Assembly: GCA_019419545.1 (NCBI GenBank)
Contig: DXZT01000062.1
Span: forward strand, 1-64,000
Direction of reading: 5' to 3'
DNA length: 64,000 nt
From: Collinsella sp.
GTDB lineage: Bacteria > Actinomycetota > Coriobacteriia > Coriobacteriales > Coriobacteriaceae
Position numbers and translations under genes: made by a program
Shown: piece by piece, positions 42,776 to 51,345 of the stretch
Layout: every line of letters starts with the position of its first letter
How positions within the stretch are numbered: the stretch's first letter is position 1
The notes under the pieces: generated by a model
Seen by the model: only the letters and a program-made list of their open reading frames with translations
What the model was told of the DNA's origin: nothing
Database searches by the model: none

Positions 42776-45700
42776 TCACGCTTCGCCCCAGAATCTATGG
42801 GTGCTGCGCAGGAGCTTCGCAGTTTTCTCCTCGGCTGCCGCAACGTCGGCCTCGTCAGCCTGCCAAGTCCAGTTGCCCGTGGCCACGCCCGGTACGTTCA
42901 TACGCGCGTCGTCGCCCAGCCCCAGCACGTCCTGCAGCGGCATCATCACGAGCGGAGCATCGCTTGCCAGGGCATCGCCCATGAGCTCGCTTGCCAATGC
43001 AATGCCGCTCGGCTCGTCGCCACCTGCAAAGGAGCGCGTGCACCAGCCGGCAAGCGTCGAGGTGTCGTGCGTCGAGGTATACAGGATCTTGCCCGGTGTG
43101 GGATGAATTCCGCAGCGAACGTCGTAGTCGCTAAACTCCAGCACATCCATGCCGGGGAAGCCGCAGGTCGAAGCCATCGCGCGTACGCCAGGTGTTAGAT
43201 AGCCCAGATCCTCGGCAATAAAGTTGAGCGGACCCAGCTCGTCGTAGGCGGTCTGGAACAGGTCCTTGCCCGGTCCCGCAAGCCAGCGGCCGTCGGCACA
43301 GGCCTTGCCGGCAGGGATGCTAAAGTAGCTGTGGAAGCCCAGGAAGTGGTCCAGGCGCACACGGTCGTAGAGCGAAAACGCACGACGCAAGCGATCCATC
43401 CACCAGCTATAGCCGTTTCCCTTCATGTGATCCCAGCGGAAGGTGGGGTTTCCCCACACTTGCCCCTCGGGCGCAAAGTTGTCGGGCGGCGCGCCCGAAA
43501 TCTCAATCGCCTTACCGGTATCGGACAGCCAGAAGTTTTCGGGCTCGCTCCACGCATCGGCCGAATCGTCCGAGACATACATCGGGATATCGCCGATGAC
43601 CTCGATGCCCTTCTTGTGTGCATAGTTCATGAGCTCGCACCAGGCAAGGTCAAAGCGATACTGCATGTACGCCTGCAACTCTGCCTCGTCGTGGAAGCGC
43701 TCGTCATCGATCAGGTGCTCGTTGTAGCGCGCGACATCCGCCGGCCAATCGTGGCGCGACAGTCCCTCAAAGTGCTTCTTTACCGCCATGTAGACGCAGT
43801 ACTTCTCGAGCCAGTCGGCGTTGCGATGTTTAAACGCCGTGTACAGCGGGTCGGCATCCTCGCCGCCGCGGGCCTTCCAGGTGACGAAGTCGGCAGCCAG
43901 CTCCTCGTGGCTCTCGGGCAGCAGGTCGATATTGCCTGCAAAGGCCGAAGGACCGGCGTAGGGGGAGCGGAAGAAGTCCGTTGGATTGACGGGCAGGACC
44001 TGCCAGTAGCGCATGCCCATGGCGGCCAGATGGTCGATAAAGCGACGCGTGGGCGCACCGATCGTGCCAGGCTTGCCGTCATCGGTCGGCACCGAGGTGA
44101 TGTGGCACACGACGCCCGCGCCATGATCGAGCGGCTCCTGCAGGCGCTTCTCGGCATGGTGATAGATGATCGAAGAGCCCAGCGGGTACAAGTCGAGCGT
44201 GACTGTGCCGTTGTGGATTTCGCACTCGTGTCCGCTGATCACGTCGCTAGCACATTCGCCGAGCGCCGGGATCGTCACGCAGTGCGAATTGCGCAGGCTG
44301 CGGTTGATGATAACCGTCGCGGCCTCGCCGTCTTTGCCCGTGCGGGTGTAGGCCAAGACGTCGTCGTTGAGCGCAAAGGCCTTGATCTCGCCATCGACCA
44401 TAAACGGTAACGCGCGGCGAATGGCAGATGCGTTCTTAACGATGGCTAGCGTATCGAAGTCGTGGAGTTGGTCCTTGGTCGGCAGGGTGCGGCGGTTGCC
44501 CGGATCGGTGAGGCCCTCCAAGCCGTACTCGTCGCCATAATAGATCGAGGGCACGCCTGGGAAGGTCATCTGCATGAGCGTCGCCAACCAAAAGCGGCTC
44601 TTGGCCAGGCCCATGGAGTTCTCGTCCAGGCGCCACTTGCTGCGCTCGCTCTCGGGCAGCTGCGACTCGTCGGGACCGCCGCCGAGCACCGAGATAATGC
44701 GCGGACGGTCGTGGCTCGAAAGCAGATTGAGCGCGCAGGCCAGTGCCTCGCGCGGGTAGTTCTCGCGCAGCGTCTCGATGTCCTCTGCAGCCTGATAGGC
44801 GTTCTTGTAGCCCATCAAAAAACCGATGACCATGTCGCGGAAGGGGTAGTCCATAGCGGAGTCGAGCTCAGAGCCCTGCAGATAGCGGCGCAGGTGGCCA
44901 TAGCTGATCTTGTTGGAGGCGTCTTCCCAGACCTCGCCGAGCAGCAGCGCGTCGGGCTTCTCGGCGAGCACGGCCTTTTTGATTTCGGCCAGGAAGTCGT
45001 CGGAAAGCTCGTCGGCCACGTCCAGGCGCCAACCATGGGCACCGGCGCGCAGCCATTTGCGGATCACGCCGTCCTTGCCCAGGAGCCGCTCGCGCACCAG
45101 TTCGGAGCTCTCGTTGATGGCGGGCATGTTGCCCACGCCCCACCAGCAGTCATACGAACCGTCTTCATGGAAGTAAAACGCATCGCGCCACGGCGAGTCC
45201 TCGCTCTGCCAAGCACCGACGCCGGGATAATTGCCGTAGCGGTTAAAGTAGATCGAATCGTCGCCCGTGTGGTTGAAGACGCCGTCCAGGATGATAGAAA
45301 TGCCGAGCTTCTCGGCCGCCTTGCACAGCTCCGTAAAGTCCTGCTCGGTGCCCAGAATCGGGTCGATCTTGGTATAGTCGGCCGTGTCGTAGCGGTGGTT
45401 GCTCGCGGCCTCAAAAATCGGGTTGAGGTAGATGGCCGTAAAGCCCAGCTCGGCAATGCGGGGCAGGTCATTCTGGATACCCTTGAGCGAGCCGCCGTAA
45501 AAATCCCAGGTCTTGATGGAGCCGTCTTCGGCACGTTCGTACTCGGGCGGTTCGTTCCAGTCCTCGACCATGCGGCGCTGGATTCCTTTGCGCGGTTTTT
45601 CAACTTCGGCAAGCGTACGTTCGCGCCAGTTTTCGTCGCGTGCATAGCGGTCGGGGAAGATCTGGTAGACCATACCGCGCTCGTACCAAGTGGGACGGTT

Positions 45701-46072
45701 CTCGCGGTGCTTGTAGACGGTAATCTGGAAGGACGGAACCTCGGCGTAGTCGTAGGTCACACCCTCGCCACCGGTGCGACCCTGCGGTGCACCCAGGCGT
45801 ACCTCGGGCTGGCCCTCGATGTTGCAAATGAAGCTGTACCAGATAAGACAGGGCTCAGTGCACTCAAGCTCTACGGTAAATATGCCGTCGCCCTCGTGCG
45901 TCATGGGATACAGAGACTCACCGATTTCATCGACCCAGGTGCGCAGGGTGAGCGTTGCCTGGTTGGGGTCGGCATCCTCCAAAATCACCGATAGCGAAAC
46001 GGAAGTTCCAGTGGTCACAGCGCCAAACGGAGTACGAAACTGCGGCAGACGGCTGTTGTGAATCAATCTCAT
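42776..46072 (-). CDS. GH13 alpha-glucan hydrolase fused to GH77 4-alpha-glucanotransferase (MalQ)
   Basis: This 1098-aa protein joins two complete enzymes. Residues ~1-130 form an N-terminal beta domain. Residues ~130-620 are a GH13 barrel of neopullulanase/maltogenic type, with nucleophile Asp in GWRLDVADE (~350), acid Glu in LLGEVWEDA (~379) and Asp in LLSSHDRPR (~452). Residues ~640-1098 are GH77, with DRVRLDHFLGFHSYFS (~905), FIAEDLGYL (~955) and STHDTSTLAGW (~1003) supplying the triad. It should debranch or shorten glucans and disproportionate the maltodextrins. It follows glgA on the same strand, separated by a palindromic element and hairpin, so it may be expressed independently. Confidence 0.93.
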   Translation of the reverse strand: MRLIHNSRLPQFRTPFGAVTTGTSVSLSVILEDADPNQATLTLRTWVDEIGESLYPMTHEGDGIFTVELECTEPCLIWYSFICNIEGQPEVRLGAPQGRTGGEGVTYDYAEVPSFQITVYKHRENRPTWYERGMVYQIFPDRYARDENWRERTLAEVEKPRKGIQRRMVEDWNEPPEYERAEDGSIKTWDFYGGSLKGIQNDLPRIAELGFTAIYLNPIFEAASNHRYDTADYTKIDPILGTEQDFTELCKAAEKLGISIILDGVFNHTGDDSIYFNRYGNYPGVGAWQSEDSPWRDAFYFHEDGSYDCWWGVGNMPAINESSELVRERLLGKDGVIRKWLRAGAHGWRLDVADELSDDFLAEIKKAVLAEKPDALLLGEVWEDASNKISYGHLRRYLQGSELDSAMDYPFRDMVIGFLMGYKNAYQAAEDIETLRENYPREALACALNLLSSHDRPRIISVLGGGPDESQLPESERSKWRLDENSMGLAKSRFWLATLMQMTFPGVPSIYYGDEYGLEGLTDPGNRRTLPTKDQLHDFDTLAIVKNASAIRRALPFMVDGEIKAFALNDDVLAYTRTGKDGEAATVIINRSLRNSHCVTIPALGECASDVISGHECEIHNGTVTLDLYPLGSSIIYHHAEKRLQEPLDHGAGVVCHITSVPTDDGKPGTIGAPTRRFIDHLAAMGMRYWQVLPVNPTDFFRSPYAGPSAFAGNIDLLPESHEELAADFVTWKARGGEDADPLYTAFKHRNADWLEKYCVYMAVKKHFEGLSRHDWPADVARYNEHLIDDERFHDEAELQAYMQYRFDLAWCELMNYAHKKGIEVIGDIPMYVSDDSADAWSEPENFWLSDTGKAIEISGAPPDNFAPEGQVWGNPTFRWDHMKGNGYSWWMDRLRRAFSLYDRVRLDHFLGFHSYFSIPAGKACADGRWLAGPGKDLFQTAYDELGPLNFIAEDLGYLTPGVRAMASTCGFPGMDVLEFSDYDVRCGIHPTPGKILYTSTHDTSTLAGWCTRSFAGGDEPSGIALASELMGDALASDAPLVMMPLQDVLGLGDDARMNVPGVATGNWTWQADEADVAAAEEKTAKLLRSTHRFWGEA

Positions 46073-46278
46073 AATTCGGTCCAGTTCAATAGAATCACGG
46101 CCTGCGGGCCATGGGCTTTACGCACTGGATGTAAGTATATCTTTTGTACACAGGCTGTATAAACAACATCCGTTTACCATCGGCGAACGGTTGTCCTAGA
46201 AAATCGTTTTACCACCCAAATTATCGCGATATTCAAATGTGCCTATACCGATACTATTTGTAGCCAAACAAAAGTAAC

Positions 46279-46412
46279 CCGGTTTACTACGACGAATTGA
46301 ATGATCTCAACCAGGGTCATTTTGGTGATATTAAAACCGCAGGTAGAGGCGTTGCCAATTTCGTAGATTACCCGCCGTGGTCGGCTGGAGCCATTTTGTC
46401 GTAGTAAACCGG
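46279..46412. repeat. 134-bp element bounded by inverted CCGGTTTACTACGAC arms
   Basis: CCGGTTTACTACGACGAA (46279-46296) is mirrored at 46395-46412 with one mismatch. The interior is not self-complementary over its length. A minus-strand open stretch of 64 codons crosses it but resembles nothing I know. The size and short terminal repeats suggest a MITE-like insertion between glgA and the GH13-GH77 gene. 46073-46278 shows no other feature. Confidence 0.6.
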
Positions 46413-46438
46413 CCCTCTTTTTAATACAGAAGTTCAAC

Positions 46439-46475
46439 CAAGATGAGGGCGCCTGGTAGGGGCGCCCTCATCTTG
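46439..46475 (-). terminator. Hairpin terminator after glgA
   Basis: CAAGATGAGGGCGCC (46439-46453) pairs exactly with its complement at 46461-46475 around a 7-nt loop, 27 nt beyond the glgA stop. Only a weak T-rich stretch follows, so efficiency is uncertain. Confidence 0.65.
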
Positions 46476-46502
46476 CGTTGGATTAAGTTTTAATCGTCCG
46501 GA

Positions 46503-48866
46503 TTAGTGGCGCTTGCGGGTGGCCGTTGCCTTACGGACGGAGGTCTTCTTGGTCGGGGCCTTTTCCTCGGCCGGAACAGCGGGGGAGACCGGGGTCTCCT
46601 TGGCGGGCTTGGTCTTTGCCGTAGCCTTCGGAGCGGTCTTGACCTCTGCGGCCTTCGGAGCAGGCTCGGCCTTTACTGCGGGCTTGTCCTCGGCCTTAGC
46701 CTCTGCCTTGGGAGCAGCAGCCTTGGTCGTGGTCTTTTTGGCCGTCGTCGTAGCGCGCTTGCGCGTGGTGGTCTTGGCGGCCGGCTTTGCCTCGACAGCT
46801 GCCTTGGCCTTGGGCTCGGAGGGTGCCTCCTCGACCTTGACGACGGACTTTGCGGCGGCCTTCGCGGTCGTCTTCGCGGCGGCCTTCGTCGTAGCAGCCT
46901 TGGTCGTCGTCGACTTCGTAGCCGTGGCCTTCTTGGTGGTCGCGGTCTTGGACGCGGCCGTCTTCTTGGCGGCAGACTTGGCCGGAGCCTTTGCCACAGG
47001 CTTAGCCTCGGCGGTGGCGGTCTCGGCCTTTACCTCGGGAGCGATCTCGGCCTCGGCAGCTTTCTTGGCTGCGGCGGTCGTGCGCTTGCGCGTGGTCGTT
47101 GCCTTGGCGGTAGTCGTCTTTGCTGCGTCGGTCTTGGTGGCAGCGGCCATGGTTGTCGTAGCCTTCTTGGCCGTCGTCTTGCGCGTCGTGGTCTTCTTGG
47201 CGGTAGGCTTCGCAGCTGGCTTAGCCTCAGCCTCGGGAGCTGCCTCAACCTTCACCTCAGATTTAGCCTCAACCGGCTTCTCCTCAGTCTTGGGCTCCTC
47301 GGCAGCGGCGGGTGCCTCAACAACCGGCTCGGCCTCAGCCACAACCTCGGGCTCGGCCTCAGCCTTCTCGGCCGCAGCCTCCACACCCGCCGGCCTCTCA
47401 ATCTCCGGATGCATAAAGAAGTACAGGTCCAGATACTTGTCGGCCGAGCGCGTCCAGCTAAAGTCCTGGCTCATGGCCTGCGTGACCAGCTGGTTCCAAG
47501 CGTCACGGTTATCCCAGAACAGGCGCGCCGCGCGGAACACCGCGTCGCCCATCTCGTCACCGTTAAAGTTGCTAAACGAGAAGCCCGTGCCCTCGCCGGT
47601 AAACTCGTTGTACGGCTGCACGGTGTCCTTCAGGCCACCGGTCTCGCGCACGATGGGTAGGGTGCCGTAGCGCATGGCGATGATCTGCGACAGACCGCAA
47701 GGCTCAAACTTCGAAGGCATCAGGAACATATCGGCGGCGGCGTACATGCGCTGCGACAGCGCCGGATCGAACTCGATGCGCGCGGCCATGGTGCCGGGGT
47801 ACTTGTCCTGGAAGTAGCGCAGACCGTCTTCGTAGTCGCGGTCGCCGGTGCCCAGCACGGCCACCTGAACGCCGCCGGCCAGGATACGGTCGAGCGCGTA
47901 CATGACCAGGTCCATGCCCTTCTGGCGCGTCAGGCGCGTGACCATCACCATAAGCGGGCGGTCGTCGCGAACCTCGAGCCCCAGCTCTTCCTGCAGCTTG
48001 GCCTTGCACACAGCCTTGCCGGAACGGTCGTCGACCGTGTAGTTTGCGGCAATGCGCTTGTCGGTCGCCGGGTCAAAGCCCGCAACGTCAATGCCGTTGA
48101 GGATGCCCTGCAGCGCGTAGGAGCGCTCGCGCAGCACACCGTCCAGGCCCTCGCCAAACTCGGGCGTCTGGATCTCGTTGGCATAGGTGGGGCTCACCGT
48201 GGTGATGGCATCGGCATAGTGCAGCGCGCCCAGCATGTAGTTGATGCTGCAGGCGTCGCAGCGCAGCTGCGAGGCGGCCGCGGGAATATGCGCCACACCC
48301 AGGATGTCCTCCATCACGGTGTCGCTAAACTGGCCCTGGAACGCCACGTTGTGGATCGAGAACACGGTCTTGACGCGGTCGTACAGCGGCAGGCCCTGGT
48401 AGAACTCGCGCAGAAACACGGGCGCCAGTGCCGTCTGCCAGTCGTTGCAGTGCAGGATGTCGCACTCAAAGCCTGCCGGCAGGTGCTGCAGGCTCTCGGT
48501 GATGGCCTTGGAGAAGAATGCAAAACGCTCGCCGTCGTCAAAGAAGCCATACGGATAGTCACGCGCAAAGTAGCGCTCGTTGTCCACGAACATATAGGTG
48601 ACGCCGTCGCGCTCGAGCTTCTCCAGCCCGCAGTACTCATTGCGCCAGCCCAGGCTCACGTAAAAGTCGGCAAAGTGCTCCATCTGCGCCTTGTATTCGT
48701 CCTTGATGGTGGCGTACTTGGGCACCATCACGATGACCTCGGCGCCGGCGCGCACAAGTGCCGCAGGCAGCGAGCCCGCCACGTCACCCAGGCCACCGGT
48801 CTTAACAAACGGTGCGCACTCGGCCGAGGCAAACACGATCTGCATCTTTTTGCTGGAATCTGCCAT
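46503..48866 (-). CDS. glgA: Glycogen synthase (ADP-glucose, GT5) with ~300-aa Lys/Ala/Thr-rich tail
   Basis: This 787-aa protein has catalytic residues ~8-485 of normal GT5 GlgA: IVFASAECAPFVKTGGLGDV with the ADP-glucose Lys motif KTGGL, HNVAFQGQF, and MPSKFEPCGLSQIIAMRYG (~375). Beyond ~490 it carries about 300 extra residues of low complexity, first Glu/Ala-rich and then dominated by KKTTTRK, TTKKATATKS and TTAKKTTTKAAA motifs. The tail resembles histone H1-like or AlgP-type basic tails. Normal GlgA ends near 480 aa. The start at 48866 follows GGGAGAC; the in-frame ATG at 48878 has no ribosome site. Confidence 0.93.
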   Translation of the reverse strand: MADSSKKMQIVFASAECAPFVKTGGLGDVAGSLPAALVRAGAEVIVMVPKYATIKDEYKAQMEHFADFYVSLGWRNEYCGLEKLERDGVTYMFVDNERYFARDYPYGFFDDGERFAFFSKAITESLQHLPAGFECDILHCNDWQTALAPVFLREFYQGLPLYDRVKTVFSIHNVAFQGQFSDTVMEDILGVAHIPAAASQLRCDACSINYMLGALHYADAITTVSPTYANEIQTPEFGEGLDGVLRERSYALQGILNGIDVAGFDPATDKRIAANYTVDDRSGKAVCKAKLQEELGLEVRDDRPLMVMVTRLTRQKGMDLVMYALDRILAGGVQVAVLGTGDRDYEDGLRYFQDKYPGTMAARIEFDPALSQRMYAAADMFLMPSKFEPCGLSQIIAMRYGTLPIVRETGGLKDTVQPYNEFTGEGTGFSFSNFNGDEMGDAVFRAARLFWDNRDAWNQLVTQAMSQDFSWTRSADKYLDLYFFMHPEIERPAGVEAAAEKAEAEPEVVAEAEPVVEAPAAAEEPKTEEKPVEAKSEVKVEAAPEAEAKPAAKPTAKKTTTRKTTAKKATTTMAAATKTDAAKTTTAKATTTRKRTTAAAKKAAEAEIAPEVKAETATAEAKPVAKAPAKSAAKKTAASKTATTKKATATKSTTTKAATTKAAAKTTAKAAAKSVVKVEEAPSEPKAKAAVEAKPAAKTTTRKRATTTAKKTTTKAAAPKAEAKAEDKPAVKAEPAPKAAEVKTAPKATAKTKPAKETPVSPAVPAEEKAPTKKTSVRKATATRKRH

Positions 48867-48890
48867 ATTGTCTCCCATGATGTAATTCGA

Positions 48891-48924
48891 GAATAGCCGC
48901 CTGGCGCTAACCGGGCGGCTATTC
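48891..48924 (-). other. Hairpin in the glgD-glgA spacer
   Basis: GAATAGCCGCC (48891-48901) pairs exactly with GGCGGCTATTC (48914-48924). It lacks a T-run and sits between the glgD stop and the glgA start. It could be a processing or attenuation site that sets glgA level. Confidence 0.5.
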
Positions 48925-48956
48925 TACATGTTACGAGCGATGTTGCGGTGCCAACG

Positions 48957-50084
48957 TTAACGTACGATGGTGGTGTCGGAAGTTAACGGAGCCTTGCCCA
49001 GTACCAGGATGTTCTCGGGCGTGCCGCGAAGCTCGGTGTTGGTGGGAACCACGTTGTTCTTGTCCAGGATGGCATTCTCAACGCGAGCGCCGCTCTTGAT
49101 GATGCAGCTCTGGTTGATGATCGAGTTGGTCACCGAGGCGCCCTCCTCAACCACGACGCCGCGCGACAGGATCGAGTTACGCACAGTGCCCTTGATGATG
49201 CAGCCGGCCGAGATGATCGAGTTGCACGCGTGGCTGCCGGTCGCATAGCGCGAAGGCGGCACGTCGTGAGCCTTGGTCAGAATCGGGCGCTCGGGGTCAA
49301 AGAGCTGATCGGCCACGGTCTGGTCGAGCAGATCCATGCTGCGGCGGTACAGCGACTTCTCACTAAACACGCCCACGACCTCGCCCTTGTACTCGTAGCT
49401 GCACACGTCGATGTTGCCAAAGTCGCCCTGGAGTGCCTCGAGCAGGTCCAGATAGTCGGCGGCCTGGTAGTGGTCGATAATCTCGAGCAGCGTCTCGCGG
49501 TTGACGATGCAGCAGTCCATAGAGGCGTTGTCGCCGTACGCGACGCCGGCGCTCACGCCCGTCAAGCGGCCGTTCTCGTTAATTTCGAGTTTGGTCTCGT
49601 CATCGACGTTGCGCGTGGCCTTGCAGTACACCACGGTCATCTGGGCACCGGAGTTTTCGTGCGCGTCGATGATGGTGTTGAGGTCCATGTTAAAGATGAT
49701 GTTGGTGCCCATCATCACGACGTAGAGCTTGTCCGAGCGCTGGAACAGCGTCTTGTTGGAGATGATATCGCGCAGCAGGAAGCGCATGCCGCCCTTGGTG
49801 GTGCCATACGCGTTGCCGGGCACCATGAACAGACCGCCCTTCTTGCGGTCCAGGCCCCAGTCCTTGCCCGAGCCCACGTGGTCGATCAGCGAGCGGTAGT
49901 TGCCCGGCATGACGACGCCAACGGTCTTAATGCCGGCATTCATCATGTTGGACAGCGGGAAGTCGATCAGGCGGTAGCGGCCCAAAAACGGAACGGACGC
50001 GATAGGGCGGTCCTTGAGCAGCACGCTGCCGTAGGTCGAAGAGTAGTTAGCGGTGATATAACCGATGGCCTTGCGATTGATCAT
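48957..50084 (-). CDS. glgD: Glucose-1-phosphate adenylyltransferase subunit GlgD
   Basis: This 375-aa GlgC paralogue has IASVPFLGRYRLIDFPLSNM and the C-terminal left-handed beta-helix repeats (SIISAGCIIKGTVRNSILSRG). It lacks the N-terminal LAGGxGxRL nucleotide loop seen in GlgC (here GYITANYSSTYGSVL), so it is probably a regulatory or non-catalytic partner forming GlgC/GlgD heterotetramers, as in Firmicutes. The start at 50084 is placed 4 nt after the glgC stop and uses GGGGG within the end of glgC. Confidence 0.92.
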   Translation of the reverse strand: MINRKAIGYITANYSSTYGSVLLKDRPIASVPFLGRYRLIDFPLSNMMNAGIKTVGVVMPGNYRSLIDHVGSGKDWGLDRKKGGLFMVPGNAYGTTKGGMRFLLRDIISNKTLFQRSDKLYVVMMGTNIIFNMDLNTIIDAHENSGAQMTVVYCKATRNVDDETKLEINENGRLTGVSAGVAYGDNASMDCCIVNRETLLEIIDHYQAADYLDLLEALQGDFGNIDVCSYEYKGEVVGVFSEKSLYRRSMDLLDQTVADQLFDPERPILTKAHDVPPSRYATGSHACNSIISAGCIIKGTVRNSILSRGVVVEEGASVTNSIINQSCIIKSGARVENAILDKNNVVPTNTELRGTPENILVLGKAPLTSDTTIVR

Positions 50085-50088
50085 CGGA

Positions 50089-51237
50089 TCATTCCCCCTT
50101 TCCGATAACGACGTCATTTCCAACGACGGCCGTATCCTTGGTGGTATCGACAGAGCCGAGCTTCACGCCCTCTTCGACCGTGGAGTTCTCGCCCAAAATA
50201 GCGCGGCAGATGTGCGCACCGCTCTTAACGTGCGCACCCGGCAGCAGCACGGAGTCCTCGACCACGGCGCGCTCCTCGATGATGACATCGGTCGAAAGGA
50301 TCGAGTGGCGAGCTGTGCCGTAGATCTTGCAGCCGTTGGAGACCAGGCAGTCGTCCAGGCGTCCGTCCGGGCCAATGTAGTGCGGCGGACGCGTGGTGAT
50401 GTTGGACATGATGGGGAAGTGCTTGTCGAACAGATCGAACTCGGGGTTGTTGCCCAGCAGGTCCATCGAGGTCTCGTGGAAGCTGGCGATGGTGCCGACG
50501 TCCTTCCAAAAGCCGTGGAACTCGTAGCTGTACAAGCGCTTGCCCTCGCCGAGCAGCTTGGGGATGATGTCCTTGCCAAAGTCGTGGCTCGAGCGCTGGT
50601 CCAGAGCGTCCTCTTCGAGCGCCTCGATCAGCACGTCGGCCGAGAAGATGTAGATGCCCATGGACGCGAGGTTCGAATCGGGCTTATCGGGCTTCTCGGT
50701 GAACTTGGTGATACGGCCGTCCTCGGGGTCGGTGGTTAGGATGCCAAAGCGGCTGGCCTCCTCCCACGGCACGGGCATAACGCTCACCGTGAGGTCGGCG
50801 TTGTTCTCAATGTGCGTCTTGAGCATCTTGCGGTAGTCCATGCGATACAGGTGATCGCCCGAAAGAATCAGGACGTACTTGGGGTCGTTGGCCTTGATGT
50901 AGTCGAGGTTCTGCGTAATGGCGTCGGCCGTGCCCGCATACCAGGCGCCACCGGTCTGCGTCTCGTACGGCGGCAGGATCGACACGCCGCCGTCGCGGCT
51001 GTCCAGATCCCACGCCTCGCCGGAGCCCACGTAGGCATGCAGCAGGTAGGGGCGGTACTGCGTCAGAACGCCCACCGTGTCGATGCCCGAGTTGGAGCAG
51101 TTAGAGAGCGAAAAGTCGATAATGCGGAACTTGCCACCAAAGCTAACCGCCGGCTTGGCGATCTTTTGGGTGAGTGCCCCCAATCGGCTGCCCTGTCCTC
51201 CTGCGAGGAGCATCGCGATGCATTCTTTCTTACTCAT
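50089..51237 (-). CDS. glgC: Glucose-1-phosphate adenylyltransferase (ADP-glucose pyrophosphorylase)
   Basis: This 382-aa catalytic subunit makes ADP-glucose. It has AMLLAGGQGSRLGALTQKIA, KPAVSFGGKFRIIDFSLSN, GTADAITQNLDYI, SGDHLYRMDY and the glucose-1-phosphate site FTEKPDKPDSNLASMGIYIF. A C-terminal beta-helix regulatory domain follows. AAGGAG precedes the ATG. It is followed by glgD after 4 nt, which supports co-assembly. Confidence 0.96.
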   Translation of the reverse strand: MSKKECIAMLLAGGQGSRLGALTQKIAKPAVSFGGKFRIIDFSLSNCSNSGIDTVGVLTQYRPYLLHAYVGSGEAWDLDSRDGGVSILPPYETQTGGAWYAGTADAITQNLDYIKANDPKYVLILSGDHLYRMDYRKMLKTHIENNADLTVSVMPVPWEEASRFGILTTDPEDGRITKFTEKPDKPDSNLASMGIYIFSADVLIEALEEDALDQRSSHDFGKDIIPKLLGEGKRLYSYEFHGFWKDVGTIASFHETSMDLLGNNPEFDLFDKHFPIMSNITTRPPHYIGPDGRLDDCLVSNGCKIYGTARHSILSTDVIIEERAVVEDSVLLPGAHVKSGAHICRAILGENSTVEEGVKLGSVDTTKDTAVVGNDVVIGKGE

Positions 51238-51277
51238 CGATTTCTCCTTCTGTCATCGATGTTCCTAAACCCATTAG

Positions 51278-51308
51278 CGACGGGCGCGGCGCAACGTCAC
51301 GCCCGTCG
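51278..51308 (-). other. Hairpin in the glgP-glgC spacer
   Basis: CGACGGGCG (51278-51286) pairs exactly with CGCCCGTCG (51300-51308), with no following T-run. It may tune expression between glgP and glgC. Confidence 0.5.
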
Positions 51309-51345
51309 AGTAATGCCGTGCTGGCATAGGGGAGCTCGCGCGCCT

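Noticed and set aside
44462..45994. 510-codon frame opposite the GH13-GH77 fusion
   Set aside because: Antisense shadow; the minus-strand protein has intact catalytic motifs across the same bases.
46243..46437. 64-codon minus-strand frame within the CCGGTTTACTACGAC element
   Set aside because: It starts and ends within repeat DNA, has no ribosome site I trust and no recognisable domain.
46506..47670. Two long plus-strand frames opposite the glgA tail, rich in Leu/Gly or Ala/Val
   Set aside because: They are reverse-strand readings of the Lys/Ala/Thr codon repeats; low-complexity composition and no family match.
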